From Micropterus salmoides (lineage: Eukaryota > Chordata > Actinopteri > Centrarchiformes > Centrarchidae), in assembly GCF_014851395.1 (NCBI RefSeq), contig NW_024040040.1, positions 14,373,403 through 14,437,402 on the forward strand: 64,000 nucleotides of DNA. Direction: 5' to 3'. The notes beneath the pieces were generated by a model. The model saw nothing but the letters and a program-made list of their open reading frames with translations. It searched no databases and was not told the origin of the DNA. The position numbers were made by a program, and so were the translations under genes. Of this stretch, positions 51,701-58,578 are shown piece by piece. Position 1 is the first letter of the stretch; every line of letters begins with the position of its first letter.

Positions 51701-53827
51701 AAGAAAGATTGTGAATGTGACTGGTCTACTTCCGACAGCAACCTCTTCAGATAAACATGTCTGTGTTTGTGTGAGTGTGAAGTGCCTGCATTGATCTGTG
51801 GACACTCAGCTCGCTTTAAATAACTCTGCAACACTGCCATTGAAAGAGGTTTTCCATTAACTCTGTTGAAGTAACATCAAATATTTAGTGTATACAGCTA
51901 GATTTGATCTTATTTTTGCAGGATATGGTGCAGACAGTTATTCTGACTGATTAGACCTTGTCACAGGTTGAAGTTGGGTGGAGCTATGTTTCTGAGGCTT
52001 TCTTGCCAAGAGATGAGAAGACTGACACCAATCCTATGTATTTCTGTTAACTATGAAGCTACTGCCAGGAGACAGCATAGCTCTTTGCACAAAGTCAGTT
52101 AGCTCGGCTCTGTAAATAAAATCCACCTACCAACACCTGTAAAGCTCACCAATTAACATGTTACATTGTGGAATCTATTCAAAAAACAAATGAGTAAAAA
52201 TAATTATTTGAGGTTTTTAGGAGGGGTTACGTGCCGGACTATTTCTTGGCCGGGGCCAGTTACTTCCTGGAGTCTCTTCTGGTTGCCTAGCAATCCCACA
52301 GTGTTAACAAGACTCTTCCCGCAACTCCAATAAGCTTTAATGGACAGACATGTGAGTGGTATCAATTTTCCCATTTAACTCTGGGAAAGTGTTGAACTTT
52401 TCCTTCAACTGTGGGGGCTACATCAAGACATTGTTTTGTTGCATGCCTGTCTTTGTTACAACACTATGCCAGCACTGCACTGTGCTACAGTAACAAAGTA
52501 GTCAGTAAAACAAATGAAGTCAACTAGAAACAGCTGCTGGTTGCAGGTATAAGCAATGCAAAATCCACCGTACAAAAAACTCCATTACCATTTTTTCTAA
52601 TATTTTTTGATTTTACTGATATCTGACTTGACCAAAAAGCACTTGGGGTAGAGGCCGTAATGCATTTATATTATTGGTAACAACCTGCATTCCTGTGGGG
52701 TTACATTATGAGTCTGTTCTGTACATCAGGAGTTTACCTCACTCTGTGGGCATGTTCACCTCCTGCTGAAAAGTACTTGTCTCCCAGGAGCTCAGAGAAA
52801 AATACCAAAATGCTTTTAGTCCTTTTTATCTTCTTCCAATGTGTTTATTTCCCAACTTCTTATTATCTCCGTCTCTACTCGTTAATGGGAGCACTTCTCT
52901 GCCTTCTCTAATGTTTGTCACGTAGAGATGCTCATTACATTGTTTTTGTTACTAGAAATCATTCCCAGACATGACACATGCACTAAATGATTTATATATA
53001 AAGCTCTGTCTAATGCAGTTTATGAAATTTCAGAAAACAGCAAATAATTCTCCCTCAACCAACAGTCCAAACCTCACAGGTTCTCCGTTTACTAACATAT
53101 ATGAAAACAAAAAGCTCCAAACCATCACAGCTGAGAAGCTAAAACTAGGTCAAGTTTTTTGTTTTAAAAATTGCAGAAATTATTAATTGATTATTAAAAT
53201 GGTTGCCAATTAATTTTCGCCCGATTGCCTAACTGAAAAAAACAAAAAAAAAGAAGAAGAATTGCAGCTCAAAATAAAATATTGAAAAAGTGTTATCATA
53301 ACGGATGGCTAAACCTCTTCAGAGCAAACTAAAACTGTCTCCTAAAAGGTCTATTCAGAGACAAATGAAACCATTGTGACCTCATTTTCTTCCTATGCTA
53401 TGTGAGGCAGCACATGTCGGCTGTGTTAGTTAACATGAGGATGCTGTGAGCAGTTTAGTGACGTGACGTTACAGGAAAGTTCAAACTTTAGTTTTGATGC
53501 CACAAGTGGAAGAGGACTTTTTAGAAACCTGACACAAAGTTAATTAAGTGATAAATACAAGCTCCCTACAACATTTTGGTAAACCAAAAGCTGTGTTCAG
53601 CAGCGTTAAGTAAATGTGATCAGATGCCTTTACGGTAAACCATTAGCTCTCTACGTTACTGCAATCCTTATAAACCCAGTGGAGCATGGTCGAGTAAAGA
53701 ATGAAACAACAAGAGGAATTGAATGAAACATCAAAACATAAGCAACGAGGGATTGAAATATTTGGGGAAATCAAAGCTTTACCTGAAACAGCCTCTTCAT
53801 TCTTACTGGCCTAAGCAATCCATTCAT
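16859..53827 (-). CDS. atp11a: Phospholipid-transporting P4-ATPase ATP11A (whole gene, about 30 coding exons)
   Basis: This is a class 6 P4-ATPase, which flips aminophospholipids (PS, PE) from the outer to the inner leaflet of the plasma membrane and endosomes; the family works with a CDC50/TMEM30 subunit. I joined 30 exons (listed separately) with GT-AG boundaries and matching phases, giving 1,205 residues. Landmarks in order are DGES (186-189, actuator domain), PVSM in M4 (362-365), DKTGT with the phosphorylated Asp415, KGAD (578-581, nucleotide domain), TGDK (689-692), GDGANDV (827-833, P domain) and ten membrane segments. Exon 2 carries GEENWVDSRT, which fits ATP11A and not ATP11C or ATP11B. 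Length fits the longer vertebrate ATP11A isoforms. Exons 2-30 are very secure and exon 1 is tentative. All catalytic residues are kept and no frameshift was seen, so the gene is judged functional. Confidence 0.95.
17638..17712. repeat. Near-perfect palindrome at the left end of the Tc1 element
   Basis: Arms 17,638-17,672 and 17,679-17,712 are inverted copies of the Tc1 end (GCTGGTCATATAATTA...), with three mismatches and a 6-bp spacer. The outer arm does not belong to this element's own end, so an extra Tc1 terminus lies head to head with it. Confidence 0.85.
17679..19276 (-). mobile_element. Tc1/mariner transposon, older family, in atp11a intron 29
   Basis: Inverted repeats of about 200 bp bound a 1.6-kb element. 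The right end finishes GACCAGCACCTG followed by TA (19,277-19,278). Both ends share GTCATATAAT, ATTTATTTCAGTAATTCCATT and AAAAAGTGAAACTT. The left terminal few bases are replaced by the palindromic junction. It encodes a broken transposase on the minus strand. Confidence 0.92.
17966..18957 (-). pseudogene. Tc1 transposase, inactivated
   Basis: It begins MGKTADLTAVQKTTIDTLHK and ends with the family's usual GAPTKY and stop. Middle blocks include CGRKKCTSNRDNRTLERIV, MFSDESKFCISFGNQGPR, VMVWGAMSSAGVGPLCF and DADFIFQQDLAPAHSAK. There is a TAA after about 24 codons (KEGKT*KVI), and at least three frameshifts follow, so no full protein can be made. It lies in the same orientation as atp11a. Confidence 0.92.
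19944..19995 (+). repeat. 3' tail of a common teleost repeat
   Basis: CCCGCGACCCTGTACACAGGATAAGCGGT followed by GATGGATGGATGG is the usual 3' end of the same repeat class as 4,762-5,075, whose body is missing here. The 167-codon plus-strand frame over this stretch is not a gene. Confidence 0.65.
20298..20332. repeat. (GAA)n tract in atp11a intron 29
   Basis: About eleven GAA units within a wider purine-rich stretch. Long purine runs of this kind can form triplex DNA, but this one is short. Confidence 0.9.
21817..21982 (-). CDS. atp11a: atp11a coding exon 29 (M10)
   Basis: This 166-nt exon, phase 2 to 0 (to residue 1112), contains PFLNYQRMYYVFMQMLSSGP and the M10 segment WLSIILLIAASLLPDVVKK. 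It ends LWPTTTERIQ in the cytosolic tail. Confidence 0.97.
22126..22229 (-). CDS. atp11a: atp11a coding exon 28 (M9)
   Basis: This 104-nt exon, phase 0 to 2, begins LVLDTHYWTWINHFVIWGSL and runs through M9 (FFVVFSLLWGGII). Confidence 0.97.
22368..22433 (-). CDS. atp11a: atp11a coding exon 27 (M8)
   Basis: The exon has 22 codons, phase 0 to 0 (1001-1022). It begins MFGNWTFGTLVFTVLVFTVT and ends FK; most of it is M8. Confidence 0.97.
24727..24750 (-). CDS. atp11a: Candidate atp11a cassette microexon (24 nt)
   Basis: This is a 24-nt segment of intron 26 with CTCCTCCCAG before it and GTAAGC after it on the coding strand. It encodes LMTTNTQM, has no stop, and is phase 0 on both sides, exactly the phase of the exon 26 to exon 27 junction. 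Inclusion would add eight residues to the M7-M8 exoplasmic loop. A TTGTTGCTTCTC tract about 15-25 nt before the acceptor resembles the UGC-containing tract bound by SRRM4/nSR100 at neuronal microexons. I have no transcript evidence, so it could be chance. Confidence 0.5.
26086..26221 (-). CDS. atp11a: atp11a coding exon 26 (M7)
   Basis: This 136-nt exon, phase 2 to 0 (to residue 1000), contains FIYWTFLGVYDAIVMFFGAY (M7) and ends DNTTFTSNGQ in the M7-M8 exoplasmic loop. Confidence 0.97.
26610..27000 (+). pseudogene. Harbinger (PIF) transposase relic in atp11a intron 25
   Basis: Plus-strand frames read WLDSAGINFVSELVRDIISP, LKVVMTLCLFTTGQ, then after a frameshift DDFGLSQPSISRIIMETILA and TYFIDFQTTPRN. 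The order of blocks and the '(I/L)SQ(P/A)S(I/M)SR' helix match HARBI1-like transposases (N-terminal half). An in-frame stop and a frameshift inactivate it. The catalytic DDE half is missing. Confidence 0.8.
27000..27432. mobile_element. 3' part of the Harbinger-like element
   Basis: The stretch ends AAGCTTGATAAATACAGGCCC, the inverse of the GGGCCTGTATTTATCAAGC type of end seen on Harbinger elements. No coding sequence was seen in it. I did not find the matching left end near 26,600. Confidence 0.5.
28009..28136 (-). CDS. atp11a: atp11a coding exon 25 (M6)
   Basis: The exon has 42 codons plus 2 nt, phase 0 to 2. It begins PLYDTAYLTLYNISFTSLPI and contains LLYSLIEQHINMD; it covers M6 and the cytosolic loop that follows. 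Confidence 0.97.
28195..28243. repeat. (TG)n tract beside the exon 24 donor
   Basis: A 49-base TG tract that begins two bases after the exon 24 donor. On the coding strand the intron starts GTAC followed by CA units. Confidence 0.97.
28246..28305 (-). CDS. atp11a: atp11a coding exon 24 (M5)
   Basis: The exon has 20 codons, phase 0 to 0 (893-912): NVCFIFPQFLYQFFCGFSQQ, the core of M5. The donor is GTAC followed straight away by a CA microsatellite on the coding strand. Confidence 0.97.
28617..28762 (-). CDS. atp11a: atp11a coding exon 23
   Basis: This 146-nt exon, phase 1 to 0 (to residue 892), begins IMGKEGRQAVRNSDYAIPKF and ends ISELVQYFFYK at the start of M5. The QAVRNSDYA form differs by one residue from the QAARNSDYA of mammals. 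Confidence 0.97.
29226..29328 (-). CDS. atp11a: atp11a coding exon 22 (GDGANDV)
   Basis: This 103-nt exon, phase 0 to 1, contains ITLAIGDGANDVSMILEAHV. GDGANDV (827-833) is the hinge motif that co-ordinates Mg2+ in P-type ATPases. Confidence 0.98.
29458..29635 (-). CDS. atp11a: atp11a coding exon 21
   Basis: The exon has 59 codons plus the leading nt, phase 2 to 0. It begins LSDDCTDYGLIIDGATLSAV and ends AVLCCRMAPLQKAQ, a P-domain block conserved in all P4-ATPases. I chose the acceptor TGTACAG, because the next AG (TTATCAG) would put a stop in frame. Confidence 0.96.
29863..29898. repeat. (AC)18 tract forming the exon 20 donor
   Basis: On the coding strand the intron begins with 18 GT units directly after the last base of exon 20, so the donor dinucleotide is the first repeat unit. 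Confidence 0.97.
29899..30150 (-). CDS. atp11a: atp11a coding exon 20 (TGDK)
   Basis: This 252-nt exon, phase 2 to 2, contains AADTIESLHKAGMKVWVLTG then DKMETAAATCY; TGDK (689-692) belongs to the P domain. It ends MTRDTFSG. Its donor GT opens an 18-unit GT microsatellite. Confidence 0.97.
30503..30684 (-). CDS. atp11a: atp11a coding exon 19
   Basis: The exon has 60 codons plus 2 nt, phase 0 to 2. It begins EGLRTLCVAYRPLSPEQY and ends EKDLILLGATAVED, the return from the N domain to the P domain. Confidence 0.97.
31048..31086. repeat. (TA)n microsatellite in atp11a intron 18
   Basis: About nineteen TA units between exons 19 and 18. Confidence 0.97.
31459..31562 (-). CDS. atp11a: atp11a coding exon 18 (KGAD)
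   Basis: This 104-nt exon, phase 1 to 0 (to residue 605), encodes ELYLFCKGADSSIFPRVV. KGAD (578-581) contacts ATP in the nucleotide-binding domain. Confidence 0.97.
31673..31746 (-). CDS. atp11a: atp11a coding exon 17
   Basis: This 74-nt exon, phase 2 to 1, encodes FELLEVLTFDSVRRRMSVIV followed by RAST. The F(D/T)S.RRRMSV block is a nucleotide-domain signature of P4-ATPases. Confidence 0.97.
32736..32807 (-). CDS. atp11a: atp11a coding exon 16
   Basis: This 72-nt exon, phase 2 to 2, encodes LGFTYLRLKDSHMEILNRED in the nucleotide-binding domain. Confidence 0.96.
32988..33154 (-). CDS. atp11a: atp11a coding exon 15
   Basis: The exon has 55 codons plus 2 nt, phase 0 to 2. It contains EELFFRALCLCHTVQVKEEE and YISSSPDEVALVEG, both conserved in the nucleotide-binding domain of P4-ATPases. 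Confidence 0.97.
33234..33293 (-). CDS. atp11a: atp11a coding exon 14
   Basis: The exon has 20 codons, phase 0 to 0 (residues 447-466): LMPGAASMDMIDTSPGPEAK. This is a variable linker between the P and N domains. The exon is a multiple of three, so it could be skipped in frame. Confidence 0.93.
33664..33777 (-). CDS. atp11a: atp11a coding exon 13 (phosphorylation site DKTGT)
   Basis: The exon has 38 codons, phase 0 to 0 (residues 409-446). VEYVFTDKTGTLTENNMEF carries the catalytic aspartate Asp415 that forms the aspartyl-phosphate intermediate. It ends PHAICNGQ. Confidence 0.98.
33914..34111 (-). CDS. atp11a: atp11a coding exon 12 (M4)
   Basis: The exon has 66 codons, phase 0 to 0 (residues 343-408). 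It contains FTDFLAFMVLFNYIIPVSMY: M4 with the PVSM motif (362-365) that takes the place of the ion-binding site of cation pumps. It ends NTSDLNEELGQ just before the phosphorylation site. Confidence 0.98.
34206..34356 (-). CDS. atp11a: atp11a coding exon 11 (M3)
   Basis: This 151-nt exon, phase 2 to 0 (to residue 342), covers M3 (YLVVYLCILISKAFVNTV) and the following exoplasmic loop with DEPWYNQRTEAERQRH. Confidence 0.97.
34500..34690. repeat. Short repeated blocks in atp11a intron 10
   Basis: GTGTAGCAGTACGTCTATAC occurs twice (about 34,528 and 34,636), and ACTGATACACACTGTA also twice (about 34,510 and 34,560), forming an interleaved imperfect tandem array. Confidence 0.75.
35213..35294 (-). 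CDS. atp11a: atp11a coding exon 10
   Basis: This 82-nt exon, phase 1 to 2, contains VAIYTGMETKMALNYQSKSQ and ends with residues of KRSAVEK, the segment before M3. The acceptor is CGTTAG after a good pyrimidine tract. Confidence 0.96.
35600..35664 (-). CDS. atp11a: atp11a coding exon 9
   Basis: This 65-nt exon, phase 2 to 1, contains PLGSENLLLRGATLKNTEH, the conserved 'LLRG..LKNT' motif of P4-ATPases near the end of the actuator domain. Confidence 0.96.
35705..35990. repeat. Possible MITE in atp11a intron 8
   Basis: TTTTAGACTACGTTCAGACTGCAGGCC followed by AAATGTGGCCCATATCAGA resembles a widespread fish repeat that begins TTCAGACTGCAGGC. I could not define a right end. Confidence 0.35.
36231..36278 (-). 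CDS. atp11a: atp11a coding exon 8
   Basis: This short 48-nt exon, phase 2 to 2, encodes FVGRINFYMNNEPVAR in the actuator domain. It is only 102 bp from exon 7. Confidence 0.95.
36381..36484 (-). CDS. atp11a: atp11a coding exon 7
   Basis: The exon has 34 codons plus 2 nt, phase 0 to 2 (residues 193-226). It begins TYYAVQDTKAYN and contains ATIECEQPQPDLYK, a block conserved in class 6 P4-ATPases, still in the actuator domain. Confidence 0.96.
36859..36878. repeat. (AC)10 tract forming the exon 6 donor
   Basis: On the coding strand ten GT units start exactly at the exon 6 donor, and the intron then continues ACAGG. Confidence 0.97.
36879..37007 (-). CDS. atp11a: atp11a coding exon 6 (actuator DGES)
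   Basis: The exon has 43 codons, phase 0 to 0 (residues 150-192). It contains ETFPCDLILL and TTASLDGESSHK. DGES (186-189) is the actuator-domain dephosphorylation loop of P-type ATPases. The donor is again the first unit of a GT microsatellite, here of 10 units. Confidence 0.97.
37603..37684. repeat. Compound (CA)n microsatellite in atp11a intron 5
   Basis: 82 bases of CA units with one CGCG interruption, about 120 bp downstream of the exon 5 donor tract. Confidence 0.97.
37780..37801. repeat. (AC)11 tract forming the exon 5 donor
   Basis: On the coding strand eleven GT units start exactly at the exon 5 donor. Confidence 0.97.
37802..37909 (-). CDS. atp11a: atp11a coding exon 5
   Basis: The exon has 36 codons, phase 0 to 0 (residues 114-149). 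It begins GYEDWLRHKADN and ends KQSRKLR, entering the actuator domain. Its donor GT is the first unit of an 11-unit GT microsatellite on the coding strand. Confidence 0.97.
38027..38107 (-). CDS. atp11a: atp11a coding exon 4
   Basis: The exon has 27 codons, phase 0 to 0 (residues 87-113). It contains DTPTSPITSGLPLFFVITVT, covering the M1-M2 loop and M2. The donor is CAG|GTGAGA. Confidence 0.97.
38918..39007 (-). CDS. atp11a: atp11a coding exon 3
   Basis: The exon has 30 codons, phase 0 to 0 (residues 57-86). It begins YTFWNFIPKN and ends in the hydrophobic stretch FYFLIIFLVQ, the start of membrane segment M1. The FEQFRR motif before M1 is typical of P4-ATPases. Confidence 0.97.
39702..39824 (-). 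CDS. atp11a: atp11a coding exon 2
   Basis: The exon has 41 codons, phase 0 to 0 (model residues 16-56). It begins CVGEENWVDSRTIYIG and ends DNRIVSSK, the cytosolic N-terminal signature of ATP11A. The acceptor is CTGCAG and the donor AAG|GTCAGT. Confidence 0.97.
41636..41670. repeat. (CT)n microsatellite
   Basis: About seventeen CT units. The minus-strand ERER frame over it is an artefact. Confidence 0.97.
45682..45747. repeat. Alternating GT and GCGT tract
   Basis: (GT)n changes into (GCGT)n over 66 bases of unbroken purine-pyrimidine alternation, a sequence type able to adopt Z-DNA. Confidence 0.95.
46640..47720 (+). pseudogene. Non-LTR retrotransposon, doubly deleted
   Basis: The 5' part reads MAPQTAAFG-like sequence and FTREELLNIGLL, then FSSPGECPLSSQQNG-region sequence equivalent to 'ANVRSLANKM'. 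It jumps to WTNESKLELQACLQDCTTWS and FEAAATDLDELTDTVTSYIS, then TKTFRTYNNQKPWFTAKLRQ, KEVKAAKRCYAEKLNNSFAA, NDPASVWRGL. It then jumps to GDESAYRREVDQLALRCGQN NLDFRR. These are the 5' start, the endonuclease-RT linker and the late RT region of one fish LINE family; most of the endonuclease and the RT catalytic core are missing. Frames are shifted between blocks. Confidence 0.8.
49560..49645 (+). repeat. LINE 3' tail, second copy
   Basis: TTCTGTGTGTGTAGCATGAAGGGACTACAAACTTTC, then TGTATTGTATAATGACAAATAAA. It pairs with 3,265-3,345. The 'AATGACAATAAA' style end is usual for fish LINEs. Confidence 0.6.
53783..53827 (-). CDS. atp11a: atp11a candidate coding exon 1
   Basis: This is a candidate first exon of 15 codons (MNGLLRPVRMKRLFQ) ending in a strong CAG|GTAAAG donor at phase 0, which matches the phase-0 start of exon 2. 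The residues do not closely match the usual short ATP11A N-terminus, and the Kozak context of the first ATG is weak. It could be an alternative first exon, with the usual one elsewhere or outside the window. Confidence 0.4.
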
Positions 53828-55639
53828 ACGCTGTCAGACAGAAAATACAGCCAAGTTGTAGTCTGGGGTTTTGCTAGCAGGAGTTGAAGAGGCATCAGGT
53901 CTTTAATGAGGGCCCACTCTGCCCGATTATTCATCTGTCTGTCTCTATCGCCATTGCTTTTCTGTCCGTCCTTCCCCCTGGTTGGTCTTGCTGGTCCAGG
54001 CTCCAGGGACTCTAAATCGATCACATGATGATCAACTGATAATGAACTGCAGTCAAGTGCTAATTCTCGTCTCTCTCTGAAGCCCCACCTCCGCTCTTTT
54101 GTTTCCGTTCAGCATCCAGTTTGAATCAACTTTTGAAATGCTGTCACTTAATTATTAGTGTTTCCTAACAGACAGGCAGTGAATTTTACATCCAAGAGAC
54201 ACGTTTCATTCGGCTAATGTTACTCTTCTTTCCTCCTGAAGACCAAAACAAACAAGTGCACAAATTAATGGGCACATAATTATGCTGCTCATGAAACAAC
54301 ACCACATGAAGCTTGACAACAGCTTCAATATTTCATTATTCTGTTAGTTGACCACAGGGCCAATCATCTATATACCTTACTGCCTTGAGATTAGTTATTC
54401 CGAATGCATGCTGTATTGCTGTTGTGACTGTACTGTCTTAAGTTTGGATACTTAAAAGGTACAGTTGAGCTTCACTGCTCTCTGCTCAGTTCTGTCCGAT
54501 TCATGGTGTTTCATTGTCACATGTCCCCATGAATCCTGCTGCCCTTCCATGTCACCTAGGAAGGCTAACGCGCACACATTGGATGCAAGAGAGGAGAAAA
54601 TTACTATATAGTCAGTTTGTTCTTCATTATCTCCTTGACAACCATGAGATTAACAATCACCATCTCTCTTCCTTTTGTCTCTCATTCCACCATCTGTTGA
54701 TTCTTTTTTTCTGACTGTTGATCCTTCTCCTTTCCGTCTGACTCTGTCTGACGTCTGTCACAGTGCAATTTTACGGTCAATAAAGGAGGATGACAAGCAG
54801 AATGCAAAAAAACACAAACTACAAAAAAGAAAAATCCTAAAACCTCAACAACAACAAGTGTGATTATCACATCTCAGCAGGAGAGTAAAAGCCACAGGAC
54901 AAATCAGAGGAATGAGGGGAACCTAATGGCATCATGTGGCCCTCATGAGGACAGTCACCCGACTGTGGTAATACAAGTACAATGGTGGAAATGGATTTCT
55001 GGAAGTTTTGAGATATTTTTAAGATCCTTGCACTTTTTAGCTGTAAAAGTGTGGCAGTGCTGTCATGCATAGTTACAAGCGGTAACTTCAACCCTTTTTA
55101 TTGCCTGTGACTGAAGGATTTTATTTACACTGTTTCATACCACTGCAGCTGCAAGAAAAAATAATTGACCATGAAATAAAGTGAACGTGAATCACTGAAC
55201 AGAATACAGTTAAAATATACAGAAGTGCACTTTGCCCTCGGCATTGGCAAAGCACCATGCTGGTTTGATGCACAAATCTTGGAAGACAGCCAGTCCAGTG
55301 AGCCCTGCCTCTACTCCACTACTCCCACCACTGCTAGGCTAAACTATTTTAAAGATGCTGCAGCCGTTAACTTGTATTTACTGTGTGTGAATATGTAAGA
55401 CCACTTAAAACTTCATACCAACAGTTACTCTAGTGCACCACTGCAACACTCAGCAGCAAGAATAATGTGCAGACAAAACAAACCCAACAAGTAGCCTTAT
55501 ATAGTGATTGTGGCCTTGACTTGCTAAGCCATGGCAAACAGACTTTATTATGACAAACAACATTGTAAAGTAAATGAGATATTCACCAGTTTGAACTACA
55601 GTATATGTATTATGCCTATAAGCAATATCTAAATTATAC

Positions 55640-55935
55640 CCTGCACCCTCCACAGATCCTAGGGCAATTGTGCTTTTGCTGTAAGCGCCCCATCTCTCTG
55701 TAACAGCCTCCCTCACACTGTTAGATCAGCTGAGTCTGTCATAGACTGCTTTTAAACACATCTAAAAAACCCATTTTCCCAACTGGCCTTTCCTTGCAAA
55801 GGGGCTATAATTTATTGTTCTGTATATCGCTATTTTCTGTATGTACACTGTCTATTTTCCCGTATCTGTATCCTATGCAGCATTTTGTAACTTTGTTTTA
55901 AATTGTGCTTTATAAATAAAATTTAAAAAACTAAA
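55640..55935 (+). repeat. LINE 3' end with the last codons of the RT ORF
   Basis: Broken frames read FAVSAPHL, a decayed 'WNSLP' and CFKTHLKTHFPNWPFLAKGL. TTTGTAACTTTGTTTT and GTGCTTTATAAATAAA follow, the typical 3' end of L2/Rex-type fish LINEs. There is no source ORF nearby. Confidence 0.65.
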
Positions 55936-56279
55936 ATAAACTAGAATGGGCATTTCCTTAATTTTTTGTGATTGCTACCGCTGTCAGTGCAATGTGCAGC
56001 TCCATCAGCAATTGTTAAAATTTTGTAGCACCACCTACATCTAAGAGACTCAATGATGTGCCACACACTTGCTCAGCAAACATGTGTTAAGTTTAGCTCC
56101 ATTTGGTTAACATGCAGGGTTTCATCCAACAATCTCTGGATCTGAAGAGCAAGACCTTAACCACTGGACTACTCAGATACACTGTGGAGGAAAGGCTTCC
56201 AAGTTTCTATGTCAATCATGTGTCTTATTCTGACAAAAAAAAGCCTCCTAAGCACCAATAGAAGGCACGTTTTGCTTAC

Positions 56280-57570
56280 GAACACATTTTCTGTGATGCC
56301 TACTCCACTGTTGAAGAATAAAATAAACAGCCAAAGAATTATGCTGTGAAAGACTTAATGTAAACAATGATTGCATTTAGCAAGACAACATGCTGACAAC
56401 ATACAATATTGAAAGTAAGCACTGCAAGTAAGAAAGGACTCCACATTTTGTTCATCAAAACTGCCATGCATCATGGGAATTCTGAGGGATGGACTTACGC
56501 TGCTCCATATCACCTCGTTCCTCAGAATTCACATGATTCATGGCTGTGAAAGAAAGTTTTGTTAAAATTTGCTAATAAGGTAGTAGTACTCTGAGGACTT
56601 TCTCTTTACCACTACGCTATTGGACCACACGGCTTTTTGAGCAACAGTTTGAAGTTTTGTTGATGGTAAAGTGCCTTTGCCTTAAAAAAGTAAGCTTTTC
56701 AGCTGTCATTTGAACATTTTTAGGTACAGATTGAGCAGCTCAGCATGAAAATTTATAGCATGTTTACTATTGAAACCAGGAGTGAAGTGCCTGTTTCATT
56801 TGATAAGAACGCTGTTGTTGATGAATAATATAAATAAACAGCCAAAGAATTATGCTGTGAAAGACTTAATTTCATGTAAACAATGATTGCATTTAGAAAG
56901 ACTGACAACATAGAATTTTGAAAGTAACCACTGCAAGTCAGTAAGGACTCCACATTTTGTTAGCATCAAATTCAAACAACAAACCGCGGTGTAAATTCAC
57001 AAGCTATAATATATTAATATTGTGAATCGAATCAACGTCTGGCGCATGAAGTGGTACTCTGAGGACTGTCTCTTTACCACTACACTATTGGATCACACAG
57101 CTTTTTGAAGTATTGTTAATTGGTAAAGTGCATTTACCTTATAAAATTAAGCTTTTCAGCAGTCATTTGAGCAATTTCAGTTACAGCTTGAGCAGCTGAG
57201 CACAAAAATATAAAGCATGGGTCTTCACCATGATTAGAGAGGAAGATAATGCAAGTTGAACAGAAGGAACAAAGAGAAAGACAGTCACATATTCACTCAA
57301 ACCTGGCTGCAGGCTAGCTATCAATGCAGCCATTTTTATCAAATGAAACCGGCACTTCACTCCTGGTTTCAATAGTAAACCACAAGAATGACAATTACCA
57401 ACAAAAAACATTTTCTAAGCAGACATATTTAACAAATACATAATTCACAAAGTATTTGTTTTGTATTTCAAACAAATAGGAGACTTATTAGCAAATTTTA
57501 ACAAAACTTTCTTCATTGCCATACATTATGGGAATCTAGCTCTGCCCCCGCTAGGTTGGAAGAGGAGTCC
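56280..57570. repeat. Cluster of direct and inverted repeats
   Basis: Direct pairs: 56,322-56,456 with 56,835-56,962 (AAACAGCCAAAGAATTATGC...), and 56,580-56,730 with 57,050-57,200 (GTACTCTGAGGACT...). Inverted pairs: 56,761-56,808 with 57,333-57,379 (TTTACTATTGAAACCAGGAG...), and 56,552-56,579 with 57,482-57,512 (AAAGTTTTGTTAAAATTTGC...). The outer inverted pairs suggest a non-autonomous element with long ends, and the direct pairs a duplication within it. No coding sequence. Confidence 0.7.
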
Positions 57571-58070
57571 CATAGGAACCCATTCATTTTAAAATGTATA
57601 AAAATATTAATTTTTAATATAAAATCAACCATTACAGATATCAGCTACAGAGGTAATAGCACCAATTTCATGAAGAAGATGTACAATTTGAAATTGAAAC
57701 CAAGTTTGTAGGACAAACGGTACAGGAGAAGATAGATGCCACAAAAACGGCGGAATAAATAATAATAAAGAGCGAAGAGAACAAAAGTGGTAGTCTTCAT
57801 CTCATCTCGTCGTTGCTGTTGTTGCCAGTGCCCCCAACAATCCCAGAATTCCCTCTAGAGCTGCCTTTTGCCCTTTTCATTTAAATGCATTATATTTGGT
57901 TTTACTGGGGACGAGTAACATTTAAAAAGCAATTTCTCCTTTGGACTTCTGCTCCTTCCACTATCTGCCATTGCCAAAACTGCAAAAAGCTTTTGTTTTG
58001 TTTCTGATGGAAAAACAGCACCTCCCTCCCCTGCGTTTGAGCCATTTGTGTCTACCTTTGTATTGTAAAT

Positions 58071-58342
58071 GTAAATGCTCCGTACTTGTATAGCGCCTTT
58101 CTAGTCTTTTCAACCACTCAAAGCGCTTTTACACCACATCTGCATTCACCAGTCATACACATTCATACACTGAGCCTAAGTGCTCAAACAGAAACTAGCA
58201 TTCACATACACTGGGGGCAAATCGGGATACAGTATCTTGCCCAAGGACACTTCGACACGCAACCAGGGGGGAGCAAGGGATTGAACCGCCGACCTTCCGA
58301 TTAACGGCCAACCCGCTCTACCTCCTGAGCCACAGCCGCCCC
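58071..58342 (-). repeat. tRNA-derived SINE (AFC-like) with 8-bp target duplication
   Basis: Read on the minus strand it begins GGGGCGGCTGTGGCTCAGGA, with a Pol III A-box region (TGGCTCAGGAGGTAGAG) and a B box (GGCGGTTCAATCCC). The body holds GTGTCCTTGGGCAAGATACT and AAAGCGCTTTGAGTGGTTG, and the end CTATACAAGTACGG. TTGTAAAT flanks it on both sides (58,063-58,070; 58,343-58,350). It is related to the AFC SINEs of cichlids and other percomorphs. Confidence 0.92.
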
Positions 58343-58578
58343 TTGTAAATCAATCCTGCAGATTTAGTGGCTAATCCAACCTGGTGGCACACAATGTTAA
58401 ACATACTGCTGGGGTGCAAATTTAGCGGTGGCCTCCTTTGTTTGTGGTAATTACACTCAAATATTAATGCGGTGATTATTTATTCATGTTAAAATGCTAC
58501 ACATAGCGCGTTTAAAAGGATTTAGTGTTGTCATTTGGGTTCACCCTGAGTAGTGCTGCACTCAAAAATATATATATA

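Larger units (their letters stand above)
39825..53782 (-). other. atp11a intron 1 (if exon 1 is right), otherwise intergenic
   Basis: Fourteen kilobases without a recognisable exon. It holds a (CT)n tract, a Z-DNA-prone GT/GC tract, a deleted LINE and a LINE 3' tail. Short frames near 44,650-45,030 and 48,586-48,846 are low-complexity or overlap on both strands and are not supported as genes. Large first introns are usual for this gene. Confidence 0.4.
53828..58062. other. Region upstream of the candidate atp11a exon 1
   Basis: Apart from the LINE end and the repeat cluster listed separately, I see nothing assignable. No CpG-rich island precedes the candidate exon 1, which weakens it as the main promoter. 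Confidence 0.4.
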
